A DNA stretch of 50,562 bases from Eubacteriales bacterium (GCA_030536995.1 JAUNOY010000021.1:1-50562), one strand, 5' to 3'. Shown: positions 26,921 to 36,890, numbered from the stretch's first letter. Notes: a model not told the origin generated them from the sequence alone. Made by a program: numbers and translations.

Positions 26921-28201
26921 TCATCTTCTTGCAAGCTCTTTTGTGATGTCTTCCCAGCTTACTTCTTTTTCTGCCATAAGAACCATCATATGATAAAGGA
27001 AATCTGAAATTTCGCACTTGATTTCCTCTTTATCCGAATTTTTGGCGGCAATGACGATTTCTGTGCACTCTTCGCCAACTTTTTTGAGGATTTTATCAAT
27101 GCCTTTGTCAAAAAGGTAATTGGTATAGGAGCCTTCTTTCGGATTTTGTTTCCGATCGAGAATAGTGTCATAGACATCCTGAAACACCTTCAGGGGATTA
27201 GCATCGTCATATTCTTTTTTCATAATAGTTTTGACGAAACAGCTCCTGTTTTCTGTGTGGCAGGCGTCGCCTGTCTGAGCAACTTTTGCAAGAATCGTAT
27301 CGTTATTGCAGTCCAGAGTAAGAGATTTCACATACTGAATATTTCCGGAAGTCGCTCCCTTTGCCCAAAGTCCATTCCTGCTTCTGCTACAATAAGTCAT
27401 TTTTCTGCTTTTTAAAGTCGCATTAAAGGCATTCTCGTTCATATAGGCAAGCATCAGTACCTCATCCGTCTTATAATCCTGCACAATAACCGGAATCATA
27501 CCGTCGCTGTTGAGCTTAAATTCAGACCATGAGATTTCACTTTCAAAAGTCCGCACAGGGATTCCTTTTGCTTTACAACGCGCCTTAAACTCTACAACAG
27601 ATGTCTCTTTACTGCTTACGAAATCTCCGCTTAGAGCTGCGACTGCCTTTGTGCCCAGAAGTCGCACAAGGGATTCCTCTTTTCCCTCATCGGTGTGAAG
27701 AATTACCGTAACAGAAGAAATTTCCGCGATAAAATCCTGCACTGTATCCAGAGCAAGAACTGCATCTGCATAGGTTTCTATTAATTCTTTATTAGCTGCA
27801 AATTCTTCTTCTGAGGAAATACTCACCAGCATTTTTTCTTTACCGAAGCGTCTGGAAACTTCGGCAAGGAGATCGATGTTGCTCTGCTTGGAAAAATTAA
27901 GCACCACCTTTGCACAACCTGCGTAAATCAGTTTTTTGACATCTTCTGCGCGCTTAATATTTCCGGCGGCAATTACCGGTATCTCAGAAGCAAGGCAAAT
28001 ATCTTTGATTTTTCCGATGGCTTTCTCATGCTCCTCATCTGCAGAAGAAAAGTCAAAGACAAGAAGTTCATCTGCGCCATTATCACTGTAAAATGATGCC
28101 AGCGCCTCCACATCTCCGTCTCCGAACAGATTTCTTTGTCCAAATCCTGTCACTGCCTTTTCATACTGCAGATATAGGCAGGGTATCACTAACTTTTTCA
28201 A
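26921..28201 (-). CDS. hisIE: HisIE (phosphoribosyl-AMP cyclohydrolase / phosphoribosyl-ATP diphosphatase) with HisF-like N-terminal domain
   Basis: A 426-residue fusion for the second and third steps of histidine synthesis. About residues 1-205 look like a degenerate HisF/HisA barrel: [38 protein letters not shown] and [10 protein letters not shown] echo HisF segments. The HisI domain follows (about 215-320) with [28 protein letters not shown] and the metal ligands in LDCNNDTI and [12 protein letters not shown]. The HisE helical domain ends the chain, with [16 protein letters not shown] choose the TTG at 28201, which has AAGGAG at a good distance. The longer reading frame from 28300 would overlap recU by 71 bases. 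No other his genes are nearby. Confidence 0.88.
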   Translation of the reverse strand: MKKLVIPCLYLQYEKAVTGFGQRNLFGDGDVEALASFYSDNGADELLVFDFSSADEEHEKAIGKIKDICLASEIPVIAAGNIKRAEDVKKLIYAGCAKVVLNFSKQSNIDLLAEVSRRFGKEKMLVSISSEEEFAANKELIETYADAVLALDTVQDFIAEISSVTVILHTDEGKEESLVRLLGTKAVAALSGDFVSSKETSVVEFKARCKAKGIPVRTFESEISWSEFKLNSDGMIPVIVQDYKTDEVLMLAYMNENAFNATLKSRKMTYCSRSRNGLWAKGATSGNIQYVKSLTLDCNNDTILAKVAQTGDACHTENRSCFVKTIMKKEYDDANPLKVFQDVYDTILDRKQNPKEGSYTNYLFDKGIDKILKKVGEECTEIVIAAKNSDKEEIKCEISDFLYHMMVLMAEKEVSWEDITKELARR

Positions 28202-28229
28202 TCTTAATCTTCTCCTTATGAAAGTCTTG

Positions 28230-28763
28230 TTAATCCCTGTTACATAAATCTTTCTGAATCCCGTCAAGATACGGAACCAGAAATCCATTTTTTTTATCAA
28301 GATAATAATTCGGGTTTAGTTCTTCCCTGCGGAAGCTTTTCCGTCCGCCTTCTTCCATTCTCTGCCAAAATGTCAAAAGATTTCGGAGGGGAAGATAATA
28401 GAATTGATTGCTGTTGCTGTAGAAAATCAAGAAGAAGGCAACGCCGCCCTGCTTTTCGAAATCTTTCATAAACTGAACCTGATGAGGATGGACATTGGCC
28501 AGGGGAAAGGTGTCTGCACAACATTCTTTTGCATCGAAGCAGACAGGAATCCCCTGTACTGCTCCGATATAATCAACAGTACTTCTCTGTTCAAAGTATG
28601 CAAGGGTGATATGGCGGTGCTCCTTATCTATCCGCACCGGTGTGATGGGAGTGGGGATTTTCTGGATCAAAGCCAGCCCTTTTTCGTGATACTGTTCATT
28701 TGTTCTGTTTATCAGTTCTTCAAGAGTAGAACCGCGAAGCCCTCTGCTGTTCCAGGTTGCCAT
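28230..28763 (-). CDS. recU: Holliday junction resolvase RecU
   Basis: RecU cuts Holliday junctions in recombination and chromosome segregation in Firmicutes. The 177 residues include the conserved N-terminal [37 protein letters not shown], the nuclease core with [19 protein letters not shown] (D-x-n-K-type catalytic residues), and [22 protein letters not shown]. It is slightly shorter than B. subtilis RecU, lacking the flexible N-terminal tail. It lies 4 bases downstream of lepB. In Bacillus recU adjoins a penicillin-binding protein gene, whereas here it pairs with signal peptidase. Confidence 0.92.
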   Translation of the reverse strand: MATWNSRGLRGSTLEELINRTNEQYHEKGLALIQKIPTPITPVRIDKEHRHITLAYFEQRSTVDYIGAVQGIPVCFDAKECCADTFPLANVHPHQVQFMKDFEKQGGVAFFLIFYSNSNQFYYLPLRNLLTFWQRMEEGGRKSFRREELNPNYYLDKKNGFLVPYLDGIQKDLCNRD

Positions 28764-28767
28764 GAGC

Positions 28768-29349
28768 TTACTCCGCCGGCTCGTACTGGTTCAGAAGCTT
28801 GATAGACGGAAAATATCTCACAATTGCTTTTCCCACAATCTGGTCAAACTGCACGAAAGTATTTTCCCAACGACGGGAATCCCACGAGTGGTTTCTGTTA
28901 TCGCCCATCATGAAATAACAATCCTCGGGCACCACGTAAGGTCCCAAATCTTCCGGACGCGGCATTTCCGGGGTAAAGCTGTCATCCAACGGGGTTTCAG
29001 CGCCATCAATATACACTTTACCACCTTTGATTTCCACAGTTTCCCCAGGAAGACCAATCAGACGTTTAATGTAAAGCTGACTTTCGTCATCCGGATATTT
29101 AAAAATCACAATATCAAAGCGTTCCGGATCTTTAAATTTTTTGGATACAATCTGTTTGCCGAATAAATCAAGATTGATTCCATATGCGAGGCGGTAACCA
29201 AACAGCCTGTCTCCGGTCATAACCGTTTTTTCCATGGATTCAGACGGGATTTTTGCATTAATAAGCACCACATTATTGACTACTGCAACAATAAGAACTA
29301 CAACGATAATCATTTTTATATAGTCCCAGATTTCATGCCAGATTTTCAT
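28768..29349 (-). CDS. lepB: Signal peptidase I
   Basis: A 193-residue membrane-bound serine peptidase that removes signal peptides from exported proteins. One N-terminal helix (residues about 12-32) is followed by IPSESMEKTV with nucleophile Ser38, and IKRLIGLPGE with the general-base Lys95. The C-terminal box GDNRNHSWDSRRW is typical. It overlaps the 3' end of the pseudouridine synthase gene by 17 bases, pointing to translational coupling. GAGGAGAG precedes the start. Confidence 0.95.
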   Translation of the reverse strand: MKIWHEIWDYIKMIIVVVLIVAVVNNVVLINAKIPSESMEKTVMTGDRLFGYRLAYGINLDLFGKQIVSKKFKDPERFDIVIFKYPDDESQLYIKRLIGLPGETVEIKGGKVYIDGAETPLDDSFTPEMPRPEDLGPYVVPEDCYFMMGDNRNHSWDSRRWENTFVQFDQIVGKAIVRYFPSIKLLNQYEPAE

Positions 29350-30325
29350 AATAACTCTCCTCTAACTGTTCTTCTCTTATGATTTTGTGAAAAAGCTCCG
29401 GCACAGGCGCTGTGAATGTCCTGTCTGATAATCTCTCAAATTTCCCTTTCAGCTCCGGCAGAGTCACTTTATACGCATGGAGAAGCTGATGGTTGAGTTT
29501 ATATCTATCCCGATACTTTTTATTTAAGGCTTCATTTCCATATTTGCCGTCTCCGAGAAGCGGATGTCCGATACTGGAAAGATGAGCGCGAATCTGATGA
29601 GTACGACCTGTGATCAGGTGTACCTCCAGAAGCGTCAGTTTCCCGTTGTTTCCCAGCGGTCTGTAAGCGGTTTCAATGGGAAGGGAGTCTTCTTTTTTTT
29701 CTTTGAATACTGTTACTTTATTTGTTTTTTTGTCTTTATGCAAATAGCCTTTGATATAATTTTCTTCACTGATCACACCTCTGACAAGACAGAGATAATA
29801 TTTATGCAGTGTCCTGTCATGAAAAAGTTCTGACAGCATCTGAAGTCCGGCAAGACTCTTTCCCCCTGCAATAAGTCCGCTTGTATTGCGGTCCAGACGG
29901 TTACAAACGGAAGGTTTAAAAGTTTTCAGCTGTTCTTCCTCTATCATTTTTTTCTCAAGAAGATAACCGATAAGATACTCCACCATGGAAGGCTCTTTTT
30001 CATCTGCCGGCTGAGAAAGGATTCCTGCAGGTTTGTTGATAAAGATTACGTCTTCATCCTCATAGACAACATCAAGATCACATACCGCCCGGGCAACTTT
30101 TTTGTCTCCTGCAAATTTATCAAAAGTCTCATCGCTGAGAAACAGCTTTACTGCATCGCCTTTTTTCAGCATTTCATTTCCGGATGCCTTTTTACCGTTA
30201 AGAGTGATGTTCTTTTTTCGCATCATTTTGTAAAAAAAGCTTTTGGGCACTTCTTTCAGAAGTTTGCCCAGATATTTATCAAAGCGCTGCTCTGCTTCAT
30301 TTTCGTCAATAATAAACTGTTTCAT
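29333..30325 (-). CDS. RluA-family pseudouridine synthase
   Basis: A 330-residue enzyme converting specific uridines of ribosomal RNA to pseudouridine. An S4-type RNA-binding segment at residues 1-75 (EQRFDKYLGKLL, NITLNGKKA) precedes the catalytic domain. The catalytic motif is NRLDRNTSGLIAGG, with the active-site Asp. HQIRAHLSSIGHPLLGD is the second family signature. It resembles RluC/RluD-type enzymes, but the target uridine cannot be fixed from sequence reading. It lies 8 bases downstream of the small membrane protein gene. Confidence 0.93.
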   Translation of the reverse strand: MKQFIIDENEAEQRFDKYLGKLLKEVPKSFFYKMMRKKNITLNGKKASGNEMLKKGDAVKLFLSDETFDKFAGDKKVARAVCDLDVVYEDEDVIFINKPAGILSQPADEKEPSMVEYLIGYLLEKKMIEEEQLKTFKPSVCNRLDRNTSGLIAGGKSLAGLQMLSELFHDRTLHKYYLCLVRGVISEENYIKGYLHKDKKTNKVTVFKEKKEDSLPIETAYRPLGNNGKLTLLEVHLITGRTHQIRAHLSSIGHPLLGDGKYGNEALNKKYRDRYKLNHQLLHAYKVTLPELKGKFERLSDRTFTAPVPELFHKIIREEQLEESYYENLA

Positions 30326-30333
30326 ATTCTCTC

Positions 30334-30957
30334 CTATAAACAGAGGGCAAGTATGGTATGCCTGATCATTTCATTTCTGGAAAACTCAGGGTATCTTTCA
30401 TCCGGAGTAAATTTAATATCTGCTTCCAGCGATTCCCTGTGTTCATTCATTGAATCCAGACGTTCCAGGAATGGCTTCAGGTCTGTAAAAATTTTAATGG
30501 TTACTTTATATCCATTTTTCCGAACAATCTGCTGCGCCTGTTCACCCATAAATCCGGCGTCAATTTTCGGATCGCTGCTGTAGCAGGCAACTGTATTCCC
30601 GCAGACAGCAACTGCGTCAATGTAACCGCTTTTTTCATAGAAGGTCATATACATCTCATACGCCATTACAAGACTTCCTTGGTGCTCTCTGATTTTGAGG
30701 TAAAGGCTTTCGTCCATTGGTCTGCATCGGAGAATCATGATCAGATTTACAAGTGCTTTACATGCCGGCAGGCAGCCCACAACACTGATAACTGTCCATA
30801 TAGTAAGTCTTGACTTATGATATACCCACGCACTGAAAAAAATTCCCAGCGGCACTGCAAAGAGAACGAAGGTAATAAAGAGCTGTTTCTTCTTTTCTGC
30901 TTTGAAATAGCCATAATCACCTTTTTTTATCTTCTGTTTTTTCTTAGAATCACTCAT
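30334..30957 (-). CDS. Hypothetical two-helix membrane protein
   Basis: A 207-residue protein not recognised by family. A very basic N-terminus (KKKQKIKKGDYGYFKAEKKKQ) is followed by two adjacent membrane helices (about residues 28-47 and 53-78). The soluble C-terminal domain is of about 120 residues with no known motif. It lies between ygiQ-type and RluA-type genes, 18 and 8 bases away, so it is certainly co-transcribed. The family is common in Clostridia next to rRNA-modification genes, as I recall, but I assign no function. Confidence 0.75.
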   Translation of the reverse strand: MSDSKKKQKIKKGDYGYFKAEKKKQLFITFVLFAVPLGIFFSAWVYHKSRLTIWTVISVVGCLPACKALVNLIMILRCRPMDESLYLKIREHQGSLVMAYEMYMTFYEKSGYIDAVAVCGNTVACYSSDPKIDAGFMGEQAQQIVRKNGYKVTIKIFTDLKPFLERLDSMNEHRESLEADIKFTPDERYPEFSRNEMIRHTILALCL

Positions 30958-30975
30958 TTACGTAAGAACTCCTTT

Positions 30976-32880
30976 TTATTTGCGTTTATGTACGTTTCGT
31001 ATGGTTTTCTTTTTCATATTTCCTTTTTTGCCCTGTGTATTTCTGCCTTCCTGTCCTTTATGTCCTCCTGTACCGGATGCCCTGTCGCGAATAGGACGAA
31101 TAAGACATTTTTTATCAAATCCCACCAAATCCATACGACCTGCAAGCTTCAGGCCTTCCAGAACCAGTTCCCGGTTCGCCGGATTTTTGTACTGCATAAG
31201 CGCGCGCTGAATTGCCTTTTCACGGGGATTTCTGGGCACATAAACCTTTTCCCCCGTAAGCGGGTGTATTCCTGTGTAATACATACAGGTAGAAAGCGTT
31301 GACGGGGTCGGATAAAAATCCTGCACCTGTTCCGGCGTAAAACCAAGATCCCGCACATATTCCGCAAGACGTACCGCTTCTTTCATGGTACAGCCCGGAT
31401 GGGAAGACATGAAATACGGCACTGCAAACTGCTGCTTTCCTGTCTTTTTGTTCGCATCCTCATATTCCCTCAGAAATTGTTGATATACGCTGTGAGAAGG
31501 TTTTCCCATATATTTCAGCACCTGATCGGATACATGCTCCGGGGCCACTCTGAGCTGACCACTTACATGGTGTTCTACCAGTTCCCGCAGAAAGGTTTTA
31601 TCTTTATCGGCAACCACATAGTCAAATCGTACGCCGGAGCGGATAAAGACTTTTTTCACTTTTGGAATCTGACGCAGCTTGCGCAGAAGAGACACATAAT
31701 CTCTGTGATCTACCTCCAAATTTTTGCACGGAGTAGGAAAAAGGCACTGACGATTCATGCAGACACCTTTCGTGAGCTGCTTCCTGCAGGATGGCTGTCG
31801 AAAATCTGCTGTAGGCCCACCCACATCGTGAATGTAGCCTTTGAAATCTCTGTCCTGTGTCATAAGTTTTGCTTCTTCAATCAGGGATTCATGACTTCTT
31901 GTCTGCAGAATACGTCCCTGATGGAAGGTGAGCGCACAAAAACTGCAGCTTCCAAAGCATCCTCTGTTGCTTGTCAGACTGAACTTGATTTCTTCAAGAG
32001 CCGGAATTCCTCCTTTTTCTTCGTACATTGGATGGCTTTTTCTTGTATATGGAAGAGCATAGACATCATCCATCTCTTCCTGACTCAGCGGCATAGCCGG
32101 AGGATTCTGGACAATATAACCTTTTGTTCCATAAGATTCTGCCATTGGTTTCGCAGTGAAAGGATCTGTATTTTTATACTGGACAGCAAAACTTTCTGCG
32201 TACAGCTTCTTATCCTCTGAAATCTCCTCAAAGGAAGGCAGAAGAATCGGTTTATATACACGACTTAAATCTTTACATTTAAAGACAGTTCCTGCAATAT
32301 AGGTAATCTCTTCCACCGGAATCCCACTTTCCAAAGCTTCTGCAATTTCAAGAATGGAGTGTTCACCCATTCCGTAAGAGATAATATCTGCACCAGAATC
32401 CATAAGAACACTGCGTCGTACACGGTTGTCCCAGTAATCATAATGAGCAAGACGTCGAAGGCTGGCTTCTATCCCTCCCAATATAATCGGTGTCCTTTTA
32501 TATGTCTGACGAATGAGATTGCTGTAAACTGCCACAGCCCGATCCGGTCTGTGTCCCATTTCACCACCCGGAGAATACGCATCCTTCTGTCGATGTTTTC
32601 CGGAAACTGTATAATGATTTACCATAGAATCCATATTTCCGGCTGACACCAGAAAGCCCAGACGCGGTTCCCCAAACACCTGAATACTCTCTTTTTGTTT
32701 CCAGTCAGGCTGGCAGATCATTCCTACTCTGTATCCTCTGCTTTCCAGAAGTCGGCTTATGATTGCAGACCCAAAGGAAGGATGGTCCACGTAGGCATCC
32801 CCTGTCACATAGACGAAATCTACCCGGTCCCATCCTCTTTCTTCCATCTCTTTTTTATTTACCGGTAAAAAATCCTGCAT
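30976..32880 (-). CDS. YgiQ-family radical SAM protein
   Basis: A 634-residue cytoplasmic radical S-adenosylmethionine enzyme of unknown reaction. The N-terminal region (VTGDAYVDHPSFGSAIISR, GGIEASLRRLAHYDYWD) and the cluster-binding CFGSCSFC (C-x3-C-x2-C) are the YgiQ hallmarks. PHVSGQLRVAPEHVSDQVL-like HHVSGQLRVAPEHVSD and the late QVQDFYPTPSTLSTCMYYTG are also characteristic. The C-terminus is a basic tail of Gly, Lys and Arg. It abuts the HAD phosphatase gene (stop and start adjacent) in the long minus-strand operon. Confidence 0.92.
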   Translation of the reverse strand: MQDFLPVNKKEMEERGWDRVDFVYVTGDAYVDHPSFGSAIISRLLESRGYRVGMICQPDWKQKESIQVFGEPRLGFLVSAGNMDSMVNHYTVSGKHRQKDAYSPGGEMGHRPDRAVAVYSNLIRQTYKRTPIILGGIEASLRRLAHYDYWDNRVRRSVLMDSGADIISYGMGEHSILEIAEALESGIPVEEITYIAGTVFKCKDLSRVYKPILLPSFEEISEDKKLYAESFAVQYKNTDPFTAKPMAESYGTKGYIVQNPPAMPLSQEEMDDVYALPYTRKSHPMYEEKGGIPALEEIKFSLTSNRGCFGSCSFCALTFHQGRILQTRSHESLIEEAKLMTQDRDFKGYIHDVGGPTADFRQPSCRKQLTKGVCMNRQCLFPTPCKNLEVDHRDYVSLLRKLRQIPKVKKVFIRSGVRFDYVVADKDKTFLRELVEHHVSGQLRVAPEHVSDQVLKYMGKPSHSVYQQFLREYEDANKKTGKQQFAVPYFMSSHPGCTMKEAVRLAEYVRDLGFTPEQVQDFYPTPSTLSTCMYYTGIHPLTGEKVYVPRNPREKAIQRALMQYKNPANRELVLEGLKLAGRMDLVGFDKKCLIRPIRDRASGTGGHKGQEGRNTQGKKGNMKKKTIRNVHKRK

Positions 32881-33546
32881 TTATAATTCCTCGTATGTAT
32901 CTGTAATTACCTCTTCATAGGTAGTAATGTAATAATCTGCTGTCTGCCTTTTTTCTTCTTTTTGAAACATACTGTAACCATCCTCTACGGCACAGACACG
33001 CATGCCCGCATTCTTTCCCGCCATAATTCCTGCTACAATATCTTCAAATACCAGACATTCCTCCGGCTTTACTCCCAGCTTCTGTGCTGCTTTCAGATAA
33101 ACGTCAGGGGCCGGTTTACCGCGATTTACTTCACAGGCTGTTACAATATGGCTGAAAAAGCCTCGGATTCCATGACTTTCAAGAACTGCTTCTATGAGTG
33201 TTCTGTCATTGCTGGATGCCACTGCCATAAGAATCCCCTTTTCTTTCAAATAAGGAAGAAATTTACTGACACCGGCTTTTAGCTGTACACTGTAACGGTA
33301 TTTTTCCATTGCCATCTGTTTCCATGTCTCTTTAATTTCATCAAGAGATTCTTTTATCGGAAAATGTTCCTTGAAATAAGCAGCTGTCTCTGTAAATGAT
33401 AACCCCTCAATTTCATGCTGCAGACCATTTGGTACTTCCAGGCCGTAAGAACCCAGATACTCAATATCAATGTCTCCCCAGATTCCAAGGGAATCCACAA
33501 GAGTTCCGTCCAAATCAAATATTACTGCCTTTTTATTTGTAAGCAT
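32881..33546 (-). CDS. HAD-family phosphatase (beta-phosphoglucomutase-like)
   Basis: A 221-residue haloacid dehalogenase-type hydrolase. The nucleophile motif DLDGTLVDSLGIW is at residues 10-22. A helical cap follows (about 20-85), then motif II in AVASSNDRT and motif III/IV in KPAPDVYLKAAQKLGVKPEECLVFEDIVAG. These features place it with sugar-phosphate phosphatases and phosphoglucomutases. The substrate is not determined. It lies 12 bases downstream of the alarmone synthetase gene. Confidence 0.9.
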   Translation of the reverse strand: MLTNKKAVIFDLDGTLVDSLGIWGDIDIEYLGSYGLEVPNGLQHEIEGLSFTETAAYFKEHFPIKESLDEIKETWKQMAMEKYRYSVQLKAGVSKFLPYLKEKGILMAVASSNDRTLIEAVLESHGIRGFFSHIVTACEVNRGKPAPDVYLKAAQKLGVKPEECLVFEDIVAGIMAGKNAGMRVCAVEDGYSMFQKEEKRQTADYYITTYEEVITDTYEEL

Positions 33547-33558
33547 CTTTTCCCTCTT

Positions 33559-34371
33559 CTATATTCGATGATAAACTGCCTGTGCGCGATAGCCTTCTGA
33601 GATAATATCCAACTGTCGGTGGAAACGCTCAAGCTGCTGAAGATCCTTTGTTTTAAACACCCGGAGGAATTCATCCTGAATCTTCATTACCTCGCGCTGG
33701 TTAGCAAGCTTATACAGATTTTCGATATTAATCAGAATATCCTTCACAAGATTAGACTGCATCTGAGAGGAATTCTGCGCATCCATGATTTCGTTTCGCA
33801 CAGACGCCATTTCGTGATCCAGAGAAATAATCGCATCTGCCGCCTTACTCAGACGTTCTGCAACGTGAGCAGGCATATCTCCCTTGTACTTATACTGAAG
33901 AGAATGTTCGATGGTAGCCCAGAAATTCATTGCCATTGTACGTATCTGAATTTCCGCCTGCAAACGCTTCGGTCCATGAATCGTTTCCACTGTATAATAG
34001 ATAATCAGATGATAACTTCGATATCCGCTCTGCTTCATATGTTTGAGATAGTTTTTCTCACTCTTTATTTCCATATCGCTGCGGTTCTGGATCAGGCGAG
34101 CAACCGTTTCAATATCTTCCTCAAACTGACAGATGATACGTACGCCTGCAATATCTTCTATTTCTGTCTCCATGCGTTCCATGGGAATGTGCTTTCGCTG
34201 CATTTTTTCAAGAATACTGCTGACGCTTTTTACACGGCCTTCTACCTGTTCAATTGGAGAATACAGGTCATTCTCTCTGTGTTCATCAATGATATGTCTG
34301 AATTTTACAACCAGCTCTCTTACTGCCAGTTCATATGGGCATAAAATGCTTCTCCATAACTGTATTTCCAT
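33559..34371 (-). CDS. Small alarmone synthetase (GTP pyrophosphokinase, RelQ/YjbM-like)
   Basis: A 270-residue single-domain (p)ppGpp synthetase. The RelA/SpoT synthetase motifs are present: EGRVKSVSSILEKM, IEDIAGVRIIC, KQSGYRSYHLIIYY and EIQIRTMAMNFWATIEHSLQYK. There is no hydrolase domain or TGS/ACT regulatory region, which defines the small alarmone synthetases. The start at 34371 (MEIQLWRS) has AAGGAG 8 bases ahead; the frame is open for 37 further codons upstream without a site. It is the head of a run with the HAD, YgiQ and later genes. Confidence 0.9.
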   Translation of the reverse strand: MEIQLWRSILCPYELAVRELVVKFRHIIDEHRENDLYSPIEQVEGRVKSVSSILEKMQRKHIPMERMETEIEDIAGVRIICQFEEDIETVARLIQNRSDMEIKSEKNYLKHMKQSGYRSYHLIIYYTVETIHGPKRLQAEIQIRTMAMNFWATIEHSLQYKYKGDMPAHVAERLSKAADAIISLDHEMASVRNEIMDAQNSSQMQSNLVKDILINIENLYKLANQREVMKIQDEFLRVFKTKDLQQLERFHRQLDIISEGYRAQAVYHRI

Positions 34372-34435
34372 TTCACTCGCTCCTTGCATTTCCATATGTC
34401 GTTTTATTATAGCATAATTCCCGAAAAAATTCTCG

Positions 34436-35248
34436 TTAATATGAATAGTTTCTAAAATTTTTAGAATTGGCACAAAGCACATAATAAGGATTTACGCTGA
34501 GTTCTTCGTGATGTGGAGTTTTTATATAAATCCCAAGATGAAGGTGTACCGGAAATTTCCCTCTGGTTCCTACAGGGCCATATCCGGTATCTCCCATATA
34601 TCCCAGAATTTCCCCTGCTTCTACAGATTCTCCTTCCTGAAAGTCGCGTTCATATCCTGAAAGATGAGCATAATAAAAATACCCTCCTCCGGGCGCACGG
34701 ATTCCAATTCTGTATCCTCCCAGGGGCAGCCATCCAATACATTCTACCACTCCGTCTGTCATACTTATGATAGGATAATATCCGGCTTTGCCTGTTTTTC
34801 CAAAAAGATCTGTTCCCTCATGTCTGCGCTCTCCCCCGTATTCTCTGGGGTCTCCAAAAGTATTTTCAAACGAGATGTTCCGGTCCGGTATGGGAAAGCA
34901 AATCACATCAGCCCAGACAGCGCGATACGCCTCTTTTAAACGCTGAAATTCCCGTGGCTTATACTTTACAAAGGGGTTTTTGTCCAAAGAAACTTCCTTT
35001 GGTGAAAAATTGCCCCTGAGCATAGTAACTGTAAGAACTTCTGAAAAGTCAGCACCTTTTTCACTCTGCCTGCAAATTTCTTCGTAAACTTCCGGTTTCA
35101 ATATCTGTTTACGAAATGCGTCTGTTTCACAGGCAAATTCTTTCAGCACAGAAGCCGCACTCCTCTCCTCAATAAGGAGAAGCATTGCTGCAGTTACCAA
35201 AAGCGCTGCAACTAGCCTCAGACTATATGATTTCCACTGAAATTCCAT
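34436..35248 (-). CDS. M23-family metallopeptidase (LytM-type), membrane anchored
   Basis: A 270-residue protein with an N-terminal membrane segment (about residues 9-25), an extracytoplasmic spacer and an M23 peptidase domain. The zinc-binding pieces are recognisable: RRHEGTDLFG (His and Asp), then YYAHLSGY and the last HLHLGIY. Related proteins include SpoIIQ/LytM-type cell-wall endopeptidases and non-catalytic scaffolds. The ligand His and Asp are all kept, so catalysis is likely. It is downstream of pepD but separated from it by a terminator. Confidence 0.85.
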   Translation of the reverse strand: MEFQWKSYSLRLVAALLVTAAMLLLIEERSAASVLKEFACETDAFRKQILKPEVYEEICRQSEKGADFSEVLTVTMLRGNFSPKEVSLDKNPFVKYKPREFQRLKEAYRAVWADVICFPIPDRNISFENTFGDPREYGGERRHEGTDLFGKTGKAGYYPIISMTDGVVECIGWLPLGGYRIGIRAPGGGYFYYAHLSGYERDFQEGESVEAGEILGYMGDTGYGPVGTRGKFPVHLHLGIYIKTPHHEELSVNPYYVLCANSKNFRNYSY

Positions 35249-35327
35249 AGCTTACCTCCCATATCCTATACAGCATATGAAAGAAGCTATTGTCTTAGAA
35301 CTATTTTCTTCTTTTTCATGTATAAAA

Positions 35328-35360
35328 CCCCATCCGGTCTTTTCAGATTCCGGATGGGGT
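35328..35360 (-). terminator. Intrinsic terminator after pepD
   Basis: Read on the minus strand: ACCCCATCCGG / CCGGATGGGGT, an 11-bp perfect stem, followed by TTTTAT. Confidence 0.85.
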
Positions 35361-35400
35361 CTGCTTTCTGACTGTAAAAGAAGGCCGGGACTGTGTTTTA

Positions 35401-36849
35401 TCAGTCTTTCAGTGCTTCCAGAGTCTTCAGAAGATATTTCCACACACGTTCTGTAGAAGCAACGGAGAGACGTTCCTCTGAAGTGTGAACATTCTTCATG
35501 TCAGGACCAAATGAAATAGAATCCAGCCCTTCCATTTTCTGGAAGAAAAGTCCGCACTCAAGACCTGCATGAATTGCAATAACCTGAGGCTCTTCTCCGT
35601 ACATTTCTTTGTATACTTCAATCATTTTATCGCGAAGAGGAGAATCTTTGCGGTACTCCCATGCAGGATATGCTCCCTTCACTTCGTATTCTCCGCCAAT
35701 GAATTCGGTCAGATATGCAAGTTTATCGGAAAGCATATCTCTGCCGGTTTCAACAGAGCTTCTTACGCTGGATGCAGTCGTAAATTCATCCTCTGTAAGC
35801 TTCATAACACCCATATTCGTAGATGTCTGCACCAGATTGTCAATTGTTCCGCTCATTTTTACAACTCCGGAAATCACATTCATCAGATAGAAAATGACTT
35901 TTTCACAGCTTGTCGGATGCAGAACCTTCTCACTGGCTGTTCCCAGTTCTTCCACAACTACGGTAATTCCCTCATCTGTGCCTGCATATTCTGCGCGGAA
36001 TGCATCTTCCAGAGAAGCAGCAATACGCTTCACTGTATCAACATCTTCTTTTGTAACAAGGATTTCCGCAAAAGCTTCTCTTGGGATGGCATTATCTTTC
36101 TGACCGCCTTCAAGATGAATAAGACCGAAAGAACTTTCTTCTTTCAGCTTATAAAGGAAACGTCCCAGAAGGATACTTGCGCTTGCGCGTCCTTTGTCAA
36201 TCTCAATACCGGAATGTCCGCCCAGAAGACCGCATACCTTTACTTTCAGCTTCTCTCCCTCTGCCTCTGCTCTGCATACCGGAATATGGCTGATGCTTGT
36301 CTGACCGCCTGCGCAGCTTACAAGAAGGAAGCCCTCTTCCTCAGAGTCAAGATTCAGAAGTCTTCTGCCTTTAAGAACGCTGCAGTCCATTGCTTCTGCA
36401 CCGAGAAGACCGATTTCTTCATCCACTGTAATAACAACTTCAAGAGCAGGATGTACAATTTCATTACTCTCAAGAATTGCAAGACTATAAGCAACTGCGA
36501 TTCCGTTATCTCCGCCAAGTGTTGTGCCGTTAGCTGTCACAAAGCCATCCTCTACAGAAAGGGTTAATCCATCTTTCGTGAAGTCATGGTCAACATCCGG
36601 GCGTTTCTCGCACACCATATCCATATGTCCCTGAAGAATCACTCCCGGCGCATTCTCATAACCTGCTGTTGCCGGTTTACGGATAATCACATTTCCAAGC
36701 TCATCCTGAATATATGAAAGTCCATGCTCCTTCGCAAACTGCACAAGGTAATTGCTGATCTGCTCTGTGTTGCCTGATCCACGCGGAATTTTGCTGATTT
36801 CTTCAAAATAATGAAATACTCTTTTCGGTTCACAGTTTTCTAATGCCAT
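35401..36849 (-). CDS. pepD: Aminoacyl-histidine dipeptidase (peptidase D, M20 family)
   Basis: A 482-residue zinc peptidase that cleaves dipeptides such as Xaa-His (carnosine type). It has the M20 features: LQGHMDMVCEKRPDVDHD (first metal His and Asp), GTTLGGDNGIAVAYS, the catalytic VDEEIGLLGAEAMD (Glu pair), and a dimerisation domain near residues 190-350. The late AIHAGLECGLFFQKM supplies another ligand region. GGAGGTAATC precedes the ATG. It is monocistronic with its own terminator. Confidence 0.95.
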   Translation of the reverse strand: MALENCEPKRVFHYFEEISKIPRGSGNTEQISNYLVQFAKEHGLSYIQDELGNVIIRKPATAGYENAPGVILQGHMDMVCEKRPDVDHDFTKDGLTLSVEDGFVTANGTTLGGDNGIAVAYSLAILESNEIVHPALEVVITVDEEIGLLGAEAMDCSVLKGRRLLNLDSEEEGFLLVSCAGGQTSISHIPVCRAEAEGEKLKVKVCGLLGGHSGIEIDKGRASASILLGRFLYKLKEESSFGLIHLEGGQKDNAIPREAFAEILVTKEDVDTVKRIAASLEDAFRAEYAGTDEGITVVVEELGTASEKVLHPTSCEKVIFYLMNVISGVVKMSGTIDNLVQTSTNMGVMKLTEDEFTTASSVRSSVETGRDMLSDKLAYLTEFIGGEYEVKGAYPAWEYRKDSPLRDKMIEVYKEMYGEEPQVIAIHAGLECGLFFQKMEGLDSISFGPDMKNVHTSEERLSVASTERVWKYLLKTLEALKD

Positions 36850-36890
36850 AGTTGATTACCTCCAAAACTTTATTAAATTCTTATCTAAAT

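Noticed and set aside
28202-28300. Longer N-terminus for HisIE starting inside recU
   Set aside because: It would overlap recU by 71 bases and has no ribosome site, whereas TTG at 28201 has AAGGAG at a good distance.
35569-36567. 332-codon plus-strand open frame opposite pepD
   Set aside because: It is antisense to a complete pepD gene, has no ribosome site, and its composition mirrors the real gene.
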